64,000 nucleotides of DNA from Trichinella spiralis (Eukaryota > Nematoda > Enoplea > Trichinellida > Trichinellidae), in the NCBI GenBank assembly GCA_000181795.3, contig CM012954.1, forward strand, positions 3,286,524-3,350,523. Direction: 5' to 3'. The position numbers and the translations under genes are program-made. Below are positions 26,559 through 58,889 of the stretch, in pieces; the stretch's first letter is position 1, and the number at the start of each line of letters is the position of its first letter. The notes under the pieces are model-generated. The model worked only from the letters and a program-made list of their open reading frames with translations, was not told the DNA's origin and ran no database searches.

Positions 26559-28391
26559 GTAAGTATGCTTTGTAAAGAAAAAATAGTTATATTTTGCTCA
26601 ACGTTGAGCAGTATTTTAAATAGGTATGCAGTGAGTGCATTGATGGCAGGTGGTGGTCGATCGAAATTGTCGATTGCTTGCGTGCATTGCTTATTTTAGA
26701 AATAATTTCGTGAAAAAAAGAAATGGCTTTTCCTCTAGTATTGCAAATTAGCAATAATCATCTTTGGGTATTTTATTATGGTAATAATTTTTTATTTGGC
26801 ATTTTAGGCTTTTTATGTTCGGTTGCAAGGAAAAGTATTCAGTTTGAATCGTTGACGCCATATTGTATTGTTTAATGTGGAATTGTCATTTCCATTTTCC
26901 CTCGTCAAAATATATCCCAATTAATTGGGCAAACTGTTACTGTGTTTGTATTGAAAATGGTTCTTCAATTTCTCCAATCTTCAATTTTTTTTATTTGACC
27001 AACAGTAACTCCATTACTGTTGCTTGTTGGTCGGCGGCAAGTGAGTTTTTGCTTATGGAGCTTTTGTCATCTTATTTTATTGTAGTTGTAGCTGCTTGTT
27101 CTGGTCACTACGCATGCGCAGCACAGAAATTGGAAAATTTGCTGGAATGTTTTTAAAATTTTTGATTTCTCGTCCAGTTATTATTGATTTTTAAAAATGG
27201 ACACACAACAATTGTTGACCGACCGGACTGATTGTTCTCCTCATCATTTGCTCGTTGGAATGGATGGTTTTTGAGTAGTAGTAGTAGTGAAATGTAGGAA
27301 TATGAAAGTGAAATTGTTGTGTTGTTAGTTGGCTGCCATTTTTGAAGCTCTGATGTATTGTTGTGTTGGACCAAAAGCGAAGAAGGCATTGTTTTCGCTT
27401 CCATTGTTAACAGAATACAACACCATGACCCAGTCTAGCTGGTCGAACTTGTTCCCCCTTGTAACTGTTACATTTTAGCACAGTGGGTTGTTAGAACAGT
27501 GTTTTCCAATGCTAACGACAAAGTCACAATAACTGATCATTATTGCATTTTGTTTGAAGCATGTTGGAAAACAAAGAAGAAGAAGAAATGTTCAACAGTT
27601 TGTATCTATTAGTGGTGGTGATTGATTGTATGTTTGTTCTGTGTTGTTCATTTCAATTTTTATTCATTTCTTGAAATTGGTAAGTATGCATGCTGATGGT
27701 ATGGCAATGGTTTATAGTGATGGTTTAATTTTGCATTCTTGATGCAACGTGAAAAATTAACAAACTTCGTTGCAGCGTGTTCTCGTGTAATAATCAACCG
27801 TATGCATTGCTGCTGCATTTGTTGCTAGTTGAAGAACAGCGACAGCTGTTTTACGCTTTTAATAACGGCTGTCAGTAGTTGTGTGTATGTATGTATTCTG
27901 ACGCTGGCGAACTTCTCTCTCTCTCTCTCTTTCTCTTTGCATTCCTTCATTTCCTTCCCTTTCGTTTCCTTTTCCCTCTGCCTCATCCTCTGGTTCGATC
28001 AAACAGCATGAAATACAGCTTACTTGAAGCTCTTGTTTTGCCGCTAAATATATTCCATATTGCAGTTCATCATTCGGACAACAGAAATTGAATGAATAGA
28101 AGAATATGATTAAAATAGCAATCATGGTTGTCATTATATTAGAAGAAGAAGAAGAAGAATTTTAAAAAAATAGGTGGAATACGAAGAAAATGATGACGAT
28201 GATGATGGATAAACTAGAAAACAGGAAAAATGCATTTTCAGTTTTCTAATTAAATTAAGTTAAATTAAATTAAATAATAATTCATTCACTTACTTCACTA
28301 CGCTACGCGGCGCCCGTTTGAATCGTGCTGCTTTTCATTGTATTATTTTTATGTGTTCTTTTTAAATATGGGATCTGTTTTCAGCATATAG

Positions 28392-28538
28392 TCCAAGCGG
28401 CATTTGCTGCCGTGCGTTTAGTTTTACCGATGCTACGAAGCGAAAGTTAATCAAAGGAAGAAAAAGAGAGAGTAGTGAAACGCGACGAGCGATATCCCGT
28501 TTTGGGCGTTGGGCCAGATCCCAACGGTTCATTCAACG
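28392..28538 (+). other. candidate coding exon, Arg/Lys-rich
   Basis: Lies between an ATATAG acceptor and a CG/GTAAGG donor. Read in the phase delivered by 26500-26558 it is open for 49 codons and encodes a strongly basic stretch (KRKLIKGRKRESSETRRAI, then RFGRWARSQRF). Locally GC-richer than its surroundings. No family recognised. Confidence 0.35.
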
Positions 28539-28832
28539 GTAAGGATGCTTATTTATTTATTTATTTGTTTGTTTTTGTGAAACGGTACAAAATTTAGTCG
28601 AGAATTTTGCGTTTGGCAAAAGATTTTTGCCCTTCAACAAGAAAGAGATAAAATTGCTTTTAACCAAAGTGACTTCATTCATGACATCACCACCACCACC
28701 AGCGCCGCCTCCATCATCATCAGTTGATTGCTGATCCACGACGACAATCTTTTCACTTTTTTGTTTTGTTTTTCATTTTTTATTTTTCGTTCGACAACTC
28801 TTACCTCAGTTTTTTCATCGCAACTACTACAG

Positions 28833-28854
28833 ATATTACAATTCACAACTAGTG
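28833..28854 (+). other. candidate 22-base microexon
   Basis: CTACTACTACAG acceptor and a perfect GTAAGT donor frame 22 bases. They continue the frame of 28392-28538 as RYYNSQLV and exit in phase 0. Confidence 0.3.
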
Positions 28855-31324
28855 GTAAGTAGAATTTATGTTGCTTTTTTTAAGTTTTTTTTTTGCTTTA
28901 TTGTTGTTGTTGTAAGCATTTTCTTTGTCAATTCATGCAAATTGATGTGAATTCGATCTTTTCTTCCCAATGTTCCGCTTGCATAGCAATTGCATTAATC
29001 TGCGACCGATTTATTGTACTGCATTTGCTTTGTATTGCATTTTGCATTGTGTTGCAGTGTCAATAGAGAGACAGGGAGGGAGGTGGGGGTGATTTTTTTG
29101 ATTGACATTTCATTTGCTTTCTTGTATTGTTCAATCTTTAAAACTGGTGTAGTTATCGAAATAATTTTCTACCACTTTTTACCTATGTCATTCCGATGAT
29201 GTAAATGTCGTCATTTGGTATTATTGCATGGCAAGAGTGGTGTTTCTGTGATGATGGGCGACATTATTAATTTACAATCAGCTTACTCTTCAAACTTGAA
29301 CTGACGAAAAAGAATGTTTTCAATAATTTGTTAAATTGAATATTGTTTTTTGGAAAAAAGATTTATTTCACTTGGTGGTGGTACAGATTGATTTCGGCTG
29401 TGGTAAAAACAACAAAATAGAGTTTGGAAATTTGATAAGCACACAAAGAGACACAGCGTCAGTAGAGAAGCAAGCATTTATTAGATTTTCTTCATTGGAT
29501 CTGATGACACATTCTTTTTACGCTGTTATTTAACAATATAAAAAAAATATTATTTCATTCAACGTGTGACGTATTCGTTGTGATGGAAATCATCATATTT
29601 ATTTATTTATTTATGTTCTTTTATTAATAATGATGGCTTGGATTTGACCATTGTAATTTTGAAGATAACAACAGTGATTTATTTCGCTGACGATCGGTGG
29701 ATGCTGATGTGATAATAATTATTATTATTATTATAATAGCGCAGTGTATTGGTTGAAGAAGAAAGGAAGGATAATCCTGGGTGTTGTCAGATGATTATTG
29801 TTTTGTTCTTCTATATTCAACGGGGTTGAATGCGTGTTTTTTGTAATTGCTGCATTAACATTGGATAACCAAGGGCATGAATCATCATAATTATCAAACA
29901 GAATAAGAAAAAAAAGCACTTCCCTAGTTTGTTTTCGGGTTGACGTGTCTGCTTGCTTGTTTGCATAATTTTCGAGTAATAAAGGATGGCCACTTTTGAG
30001 TGAGCTGAAAAATGACAGGCAGATTTTTCTGCTGTTCATATTGCACAGCTGACTTCGTTGAAGTTCGTTCGCGTTTTGCTTGCCCAAATCAAATGGCAAA
30101 GCCGCAGGGGGAGTTTGCAACAGCAAACGACAACTAAGCATCGACGATGATCATCGGCTCGGTTGCACTCGTTTTTCCTCTGTTTCTCGCAGCTTATTGT
30201 GATGGGAACGTTTCGACATTGATTCGAAATATGTCACTTTTTACGTTGTTTAAAAATAAATTTTTTTTGATGTTTTTCCCGCACATCCTGGGGTAACCAA
30301 ATTCTACAGATGAATTAGTTGAATATTCAAATGTTGTGATGACGCTTTCGATGTTTAGCAGTATATAATTGATTTATTTACTTCAGCAGCAGCAAACGAC
30401 AGCTTTTAATAGCGAGGTTCTTTTTTTGAAATGTACTTCAATTAATGTTTGTTTCAAAAGCAAGAAATGATGTTCGATGACAGAGGAGTGTGTTTTGTGT
30501 TGTTTTTATTGTTGTTGCTTTGTTCATTTCTTAATACCATTCATCAGTGCATATCGAACGATAAGCAGTTCTTTCCTAGTTCAAGCGTATTTGTTGACCT
30601 TTGCCAAATTCTGTGTGTTGTACAGCTGTTTTCGACAAACATTCATGCATGCTTTGCAAAATGAAGATTACACCTAATATAGTGTATTTTAGGTGTAAAA
30701 TGAAAATATGTTGTTGTTGTTGTTTTTATATTGCTTTTTTAATTATTATTTTGCCATTACTATTTTTTGCGTACACTTGATGTCATATTTGTCATCCGGT
30801 TGACTGGCCTGGGAGAGGGGTAGTGAAAAGTAGAGAGGTAGAGAGAGGAGGGGTAGGTTTAGAAGAGGTAGAGCGATGAAAATGATTTGTGGCGTTGCGC
30901 AACGCTCGAGACTGACTTTTTGACAGAACGCGTTAAGTTTATTGCTTTTTACGGTGGCATGCGAAGCAATAAACGCATCCTGTCTGTGTCATAGAGATGA
31001 TTGTTTGAAAAATGATCAGCCGACTGACATAAGCATTTTATTTATTATTGCTCATCTCCAAAGAGGCCTTTCATCTGACGTACGTGTGTGTAGGAAATTT
31101 GCATATCTATTATCAGATTTACTCTGCAATTGTTGTCTGTTTGAATTTGAATCGATGAAATCATTTGTATTATTATTATTATTATTCTAATTATTAGTCG
31201 GCGTTTTTGTTGTAAACGAAACAATTCAGTTCAACAAATTGGATATCGTTTGACGTTGGCGCCAGTTGCGTGAATAGTTAGTTAGTTGTCTGTTGAGGTG
31301 CGTGCGAATTGATTGCTTCCGCAG

Positions 31325-31465
31325 TATCGGAAGCGTTCTACAATGCGATCCGCTTGCTCAGTGGTGACATTGATTTAAGCCCCTTGGATGGGAGAGAAAA
31401 ATTTTTGAAAAACGATCGACCACCAAACGCGCGCACTGCATTCAATTTGTACTTATTGCATTCAG
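31325..31465 (+). other. exon-like island (candidate)
   Basis: After TGCTTCCGCAG, one frame is open for 47 codons with balanced composition (SEAFYNAIRLLSGDIDLSP, then LDGREKFLKNDRPPNART). A GTGTGC donor-like site follows. Requires phase 1 on both sides. No family recognised. Confidence 0.3.
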
Positions 31466-32132
31466 GTGTGCACAAAATTCTCATCATCATCATCTTCTTC
31501 TTCTTCTTCATCATCATCATCACTACGTCTACGATGCTTAGTATTTTTTCATATATTTATTTATGTTTTTCACTGTGTTACTTCTGTTTCAGTTGTTTTT
31601 TTTTTGTAAAATTTATTCCGCAGCTATACTTAATTTGTATGCATTTTTAAAATGTGTGTATACACACAATTACCCTAATTAATTGTTCAAATGCATGAAA
31701 TTAGAAATGAAAATTTTAATCTGATAAGTATACAACTTTCAAATGTTTGTTTAATAATGTCCATGATAAAAGGCTGTTAAAATGTAAATTGTGTGCATAA
31801 ATTGCAAAGTTGTTTGTAAAAAAAATTTCCCATTTTAAATGTATAGGCGTAGATGTTTGACGTGTGTTTGTGGTGCTAGTATTGCAGAATTGATGATTTT
31901 TAGCTAACGACAAAGTTAGCTCATGAAGTGTTCCGTAATTATTGCAATCAATCGTTATTCTTTTCCGACAACCAAAAGTTATTTGACGCTGACAGCTACG
32001 AAAATGCGTGCTTTATTCAAGTTTCTGTGTAGTAAATTATTTTTCACCCCCTTCTTAACGATATATTGAATTTTTCGACCATGCGAGAAAGCCACCCTGC
32101 TTGTCTATTGTAAAAACTGCTTTTCATTACAG

Positions 32133-32168
32133 TCGTCGTCAGACGAAGACGAAAATCAATTGCTGCAG
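32133..32168 (+). other. candidate 36-base exon
   Basis: TTTTCATTACAG before and CAG/GTTGGT after. Phase-0 reading gives the acidic SSSDEDENQLLQ and would follow 28854 directly. A later donor (AAG/GTGGAT at 32187) is also possible. Confidence 0.25.
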
Positions 32169-32762
32169 GTTGGTATGGATTTCAAGGTGGATGGATTATT
32201 ATTATTCCTCGCTCCCTCTCTCTCTCTCTCTACCTCTTTTCCAGAATTTTTCTTCCTCTTATTATCATCATCATCATTATTATTCACGCACATTAAATAT
32301 GTTCTGATTCGTCGTTTATTAGTTTTCAATTAAGGAATATCAATAATGTATGGCCTTCCATGTTCTGAGTGACGATATCTGTAATCAGTGATGCGCGTTA
32401 TTGGAATGATATTTTAATGAAAATTTTGAAAAAAAAAAATTTTTTTACTTGCTTTTTAATTTTCCTTTTCACATTCACGCATTTACATTCTGAAGTTAGT
32501 TGAATACGATTTGTGTGTGTTTGTAATTTTACTTGCATGATGATTATTTTTTCTTCTTTTACTATTCGATCACTCAGTAAGTATATAGATGGAGGAATAA
32601 TTGAACGTGGAAAGAAGATTGAAAGAAAATCTTTCCAATGAAAATGTGCAAATGGTCATTTCTATTAAAAATGTGGTTTGCATTTAGTAGTAGTGATGAA
32701 TTATGAGTTGAAAATGTTTTTTAGTTTTATTTACATCATCATTTATCCCATCTATACGTAAG

Positions 32763-32888
32763 ATGAATTCGGTTTTGAAATGGCGCGATAAAATCGCCAC
32801 TGTCAGTGTGGATAGATCGATTGTATTCGATCGCTTATTGTCAACGGAGATGGAAGCCAAAGCATTTTCAACTTTTCTACTAATGTGA
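32763..32888 (+). other. 41-codon frame, faintly RGS-like
   Basis: ATG-to-TGA frame starting MNSVLKWRDKIATV. Its second half, FDRLLSTEMEAKAFSTFLL, resembles the opening of an RGS domain (W...F..LL....G...F..FL). It can be extended upstream in frame to an acceptor TTTTTTAG at 32724. The following RGS blocks (E-S-x-EN-x-x-FW) were not found nearby, so the match may be chance. Confidence 0.2.
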
Positions 32889-33827
32889 GAACATTATTTA
32901 TTTAGTGCGTGTAAACAAACCTTGTCTGCATATTTCGCAAAAGTTGCATGCACATCAACCAGCAGTAGATATCGATTCTGTTGACTCTGACAACGACCTG
33001 GTCGTCTCGATGGCTGCCACCATGTATATATATATATATATATATATGCAGCAGATCATTCTAATCACTGGTTCACTCATTTTGTTTTACACTGAGAATT
33101 TTGCACTTTATTTTCAGTTTTTTTTTTCATCTGATGTTGATTTTACATAAATTACAACTGGAGAGACGTTTTTCTTTTGATGAATAATAACTGTAATGGA
33201 AGGTGGAAGTTATTTTATACATTACGAGAAATGATGCATTTGGTGTTTTTATGTCGTTGCTGCTGTGCACTTAATTTAATTTTTATTCCATTTCTGTCTT
33301 TTCTTCTTTGGTTAAAAATGGACTATTGGAGAGACAAGTTAATTTGAAATATGCAATACAGTGAATGCAGGTTGACTGACTGGCTATGAATCAGCCAAGT
33401 AAGTACTTATTGTAATAAAATTCACGCCATCTTCGTTGCAGTTTTTATCTTTTTCGTTAATGCACAGCATGCACGCACTCACAAATGAGAAAATTTCAAA
33501 AAAGTAGAATTTTTAAAGCATCGATGATGGACATGGAAAATTTATTTGCTCGCTAATTGAAAATTTCTTTTCAAACAGTTGTTGTGCGAATAAATTATCG
33601 CTTTCACCACCAAATGATTATAATTTTTTGTCGTCAGCCGGTGAGATTTTTGTTGATTTTTTCCTCTGTTTTCTTCATTTTATTTTATTTTTTTAAAAAT
33701 CAAATTTAATTGTCCGTTGACTTATGGCATCTTTTGTCGTGCAATTTTGCTAATAGAGCACGTCTGCAATGTGGGCTGGCTTTTTTTTATTGTTATTACC
33801 ATTCACGGATCATCGTCATCATCTGTC

Positions 33828-33858
33828 TCTCCGTCTGTCTGTCTGTCTGTCTGTCTGT
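33828..33858. repeat. (GTCT)n tetranucleotide repeat
   Basis: About seven units. Confidence 0.85.
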
Positions 33859-35536
33859 GTAATAATATAAAGCTGAGCAGCAGCTTTTTATTTCCCTTTT
33901 ACCTCTTGGGTTATTATTATATTAATCTTTGATCAGTTGGTCAGCTTTTGCTTTTTATTCTCTTCATAATCTTTATTTTTAGGACAGTTTTTTTTCCTTC
34001 TTTCTTATGAGAGACTCTGATCGAAATAGTAAAACTTTTAACAATAATAGTAAAGAGGGAGGGGTTTTTTGTACTTATTCAGTATCAATATCAATATCAA
34101 TATTTCATCAGTCTTGTTAGTAGAATTGGCGTTGATATTATATTTTGCTGATTGAGAAGCTGACTTGTCGATGATACTTTCTTTATGTTGTTAATTTCTT
34201 ATCGTTGACTTGTAGATCGTGTAACTAGCTAGCTGAAGCGGTGGTTGAATAAATATCCGGAAGCATATGAGGCGAGTAGGAGGTGAGGAATGTTGAAGGA
34301 AAGGCGGTGGCGATTCATTTAGTTGTTTTTATTTTAAACAAACAAGGATCATCAATTTTAAAGTTTGTTTAATGTGTTTCATTGAAACAAATTTTATCTC
34401 ATCCGCCCAGTGTTTTTATTTGTTCATTAAACGGATCGTCGGTTTATTTTCATAGTTGAAGATAACTTTTTTTGAATTTTTTAATTTAAAAAGTATATTC
34501 AGGTTTAGTGTTTTCTGCTGTTGAGACAACTTGTGAGATAGGCGGGAAAAATTGAAAACACCACTACCATGTAATAATTACTTTTACTACTTTACTCATT
34601 GTTATTTAACTTTACTTGCTTGCTTACTTACTACTGCTTCTACCACTAATGCTACTACTACTACTGATACTGCTACTGCTAGTCTGCTACTACTGGCTTA
34701 ATGTCGCAGCCGCGTTTTGTTGTTGGCTGCAAAATTTTCTCGCACTCGTGATCCCGTTCGATCGCCTGCCTCTCTTTCTCTCTCTCTATTTCTACTCGAC
34801 GTGTTTTCTCTTGTCTTACTTCTCTCTTTCTCGTTCATGTGCACATGCACAGCTTTCTCTCTCTTTCCCTCTTGCTTTTCTTTGCTTTTTCTTTTTATTC
34901 ATTTTGTTTCACATTTCTATAATCTCTCACTTCCCCTTACACACACATGTATGTGGATATGCCTCACTTTCTCGTCTTTTTTTGTTTAACATATTGTGAA
35001 TAGTTGTGATATTGTTTATTTATTTATTATTTATTTATTGTATTTGTTATATTTATTACGCAGTTTACCTTTTTTTGACAATAATAATTATCTTGACCAT
35101 TTTGTGGATGGTACTTTTTTGTGAGTTAAGTTTTTCCATTTTTAGTGATGATAATTATAAATGTGTTTTCTTGTGGAAAATTGAATTTTTTTTTGCAAAA
35201 GTTCTCAGGAAAACTGTTGATTTCATGCTGTCGTTTGTGCTTCTATATATATATTCTCAGTGAAGTGTCATTGTTGAGAGGTAGCTGTTGTTGTCTCTAG
35301 CCGATAGCGGTGATTTTTTGCAATCAAATCTGGCGCGTTTTGTTCTCATCGTCCAACCCAGCCAAGCAGCAACCTCTTCCATATTTCGAAAAATATTATT
35401 TTCAGCTCCTCCCATTGATTAGTTTCTGTTACGATTAATTATTAATAATCATAATACTACAATTTTCATAAACTAATTTGTTCTTTTCTTTGATTATTTT
35501 TCGTTTTAGATTGCAAATCGTCGCTGATTGGCAACG

Positions 35537-46186
<10,650 letters not shown>

Positions 46187-46296
46187 GTCAGCGACAACAC
46201 AACCATCATTTGTATATTTCTATTTTTTCATTGCTTTTTTACAAAAGAAAACGCTGTCCTTGTATTATCTAATCTTGGTCATACATGCGTTCGCAC

Positions 46297-46331
<35 letters not shown>

Positions 46332-49006
46332 TGGGTGTACGATTGTTTGTCTGCAGGTGCATTTGTATGTGTGTGTGTATGTGTGTATCGATTGGTCCGC
46401 TTATATGTATATTTACATATGCACACAACTTTCATAATGCGAAAAAACTGACAAGCAGGCGTATTTAACCTGTCGAGCACTTTCAACATGCCTTACTGAT
46501 TGTTACCTTGATCATTTTTTCTTTCTTTCTTTCTTAGCAGTTTGCTTTTGCTTCATTTTCAGCATTCATTTTGTAAGGCGAATTTTCAAACATTAGTTTT
46601 ACGTTGAATATTGAAATTTTATCTACTTTTCTCCATAATCATTATTGCTGTTCAAAGTTGCGCTATTTTGTTTTTTATTCAGTATGTTTGTTTTAGCAAC
46701 ATGCATTATCTTCTCCATTTTTTCAAATTTCATTTACGTATTATCTCCCCCCCCCGAAATCCCTACAAATGGTTATACAACAACGGCTATGCAACAAAAT
46801 GTTTTGCCGTCTCTCTTTTTTTTGCTTTATTTTCTATTTCCTATCTTGTACATTTTTTGTACAGATCACGAACAGAACGTCTTTCTTTATTCCTGCTAGT
46901 GAGTTGAGTTCAGTGTTCGTAATCTTTTGTGATCATCAGATCGGTGAATCATTGTTGACACTGAACTTGGCTTCTCAAATGCCGTTCTTTCTACATAGAG
47001 CAGTGCAGTAATTTTTCTTGTAATCTGGATCTCTGTTTTGGTCGTCTCAACGCTGCTTATCTCATCTTTGATGATGCTAACGCTTGAGACCGCAAACAAC
47101 TTTTATTGCTTTCAAATACGAACAGCATAGATAGATATGCTACAGGATATTATTTTTGTTTTTTTATGTATCATCTTTGTTAGTTGTTTGTTTTTTTTTA
47201 TTTTGTAAGTGTTTCAGCTTAGACTAGTATTATTTTTTATTATCATTAGTCGCTTCGAATTTTTCATTTTATTATATTTTTGTTTCGGCCTTTTGTGCGT
47301 GAAATCCATATAAAAGATTGTTTTTCTTTACAAAAAAGCTACTTCTTGTTTTGTTGTATGGTATTTTGCGTAGTTTTGTTTTGATTTTTTTTATATGCGC
47401 GCATACGATGTTATTCTGCAAGAAAATGATAATGTCCTGTGAAAAGGCATTCGCTTGGTGTTGTGCATGCATGACGACGATGATGATGATACATTTGATG
47501 GATAACTTACAAAAAAACGTTCATTGATAAAATTGTTCGGCCATAAATGAGACTTCTGTCCACCGTAGTAGTTTTTTTTACCTAATGTTGACTTATTATT
47601 TCTAATCGTTCACAGTGTGAAGAAAGTTTCTACATTTGTGTCTTTTGTGGATTTTTTTCAATTTTTTCGCTCTCTTCTGTCTCTCCTTACAAAATATTTC
47701 ATTAAATAATTTTTAAATTGAACTGTGTGCGTGCCTATTAAAAAAGGGAATTAATTGTAATGGTTGATGGTAAAGTTTGATCTTGAACTTCATTCAAATG
47801 CTACAGTACACTGTTTTCACGCGAACGTGATAGAGTAACATCAAATGGAAATTGAAAGCTTGGAAGGCTGAACAAATTTATGTGCAATTCGAAAGCAACA
47901 CAATTTCAAAATGGCTTGTTCACATACAAACTGAATGAGCTGAATTGAAAATATTCATTTATGAGTTTTTTTTAATTCTTTGATGCTGTTCAAAGTAAAA
48001 GAATACGCAAGAAATAATAATGATAAATAGTACATGTTATTATGTTGGTTATAAATAAATAAGCAGTGTACTTATGGCATGTGAATCATAGAACTAGTAA
48101 GAAAACACAACGAAAATGTGCTTGTTGTTGATTCATTCGTTCAAACAATTCCAACCTCTACTATTGGAAATAATAACACCACCAACAGTTGTTCGGCTCA
48201 GACGAGATCGTATCACAACTTTCCAAATGTTAACGACAGTGGGTTCATCCTTATTCAGGTACTGCCCATTTGGAAAGTTCAACAACAATTTTCATCATCA
48301 TCACTGCCAAGTGATTACTTGTTCACCTATCAAGATCCTGCTACCCAGTGTATCGCAACAGCGCTGTGGGTTTTGAAAATTTATAGCCCATGAAGATCTG
48401 TCTTTATGCTACATTATATCAAACAGATTTTTTTCACTTTGACTGATAAGTGAATTGAAAAATCATTATCACAAAACCAAAAAATTTCCCGCAAAATTTC
48501 TGAATACAACTTTAGAACAACTTGTTATTGTTTCAAGAAACTTTCTCTTATAAAGTAAAAGTGCATTTCAACTATAAAATAAAAACACTACAAAATACTA
48601 TTGAAGTAACTCAAAATGTTTGTGAAAAACAGTTTATTACTTTTAACTAACTTGAAAAAATGTTTACTGTAATACAGTATTCGTTTTTTCATTTAAAAAA
48701 ACTATTTGAAAATATGTTTTTATATTAATTAATATTATTCAGAAATGAATGGACTGATGTTCCGGTTATTATTGGTTTAAGATTTTTTGATAAAAAGTTT
48801 AATTTGGAAGGATTGTTGTTTGCCGTTTTTAGAAGAAAAAGTTAAAGAAAAGATAGAATAAATTTTCCTGCGCGTTGATTATTGAAAGAAAAAAACATGT
48901 AAGTTGAAATTTATAAACTATTTTTTGTACGTTATATGTATTTTTGCATTTTCTTTACAATCAGTACTTTCAGCAGTATTAATAGCGGTTATTTTCTTCA
49001 GCAGTG
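46187..49006. other. PMCA 3' UTR and spacer to SFT2
   Basis: T-rich DNA with (AT)n at 46298-46328. One undistinguished frame (about 48118-48393) is open in two frames at once. TTTTCTTCAG ending at 49001 is an acceptor just before the SFT2 start. Confidence 0.5.
46298..46328. repeat. (AT)n microsatellite
   Basis: About 15 AT units in the PMCA 3' region. Confidence 0.9.

Positions 49007-58889
<9,883 letters not shown>

Larger units (their letters stand above)
12766..35536. other. 22.8 kb without a recognised gene, upstream of PMCA
   Basis: No family is recognisable here on either strand. Most long frames are low-complexity shadows of T-rich or microsatellite DNA. Scattered GC-richer islands have credible splice sites: 13220-13310 (GTAAGT donor), 14039-14122, 26122-26157 (GTAAGT), 26500-26558 (GTAAGT), 28392-28538 (GTAAGG), 28833-28854 (GTAAGT), 31325-31465, 32133-32168 and 33371-33398 (GTAAGT; stops in all frames). 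These could be alternative 5' UTR exons of the PMCA gene, which has an in-frame TGA just before its ATG, or coding exons of an unrecognised gene. Transcript evidence would decide. A possible short reading frame, 23948-24154, overlaps a locally GC-rich patch at 24010-24095. Confidence 0.55.

Noticed and set aside
33371-33398. Small island between GAATGCAG and GTAAGT as a coding exon
   Set aside because: All three frames contain stops. It could only be an untranslated leader exon.
48118-48393. Frame of about 90 codons between PMCA and SFT2
   Set aside because: Two frames are open at once and neither looks like a known protein. No good acceptor or ATG context; likely chance.
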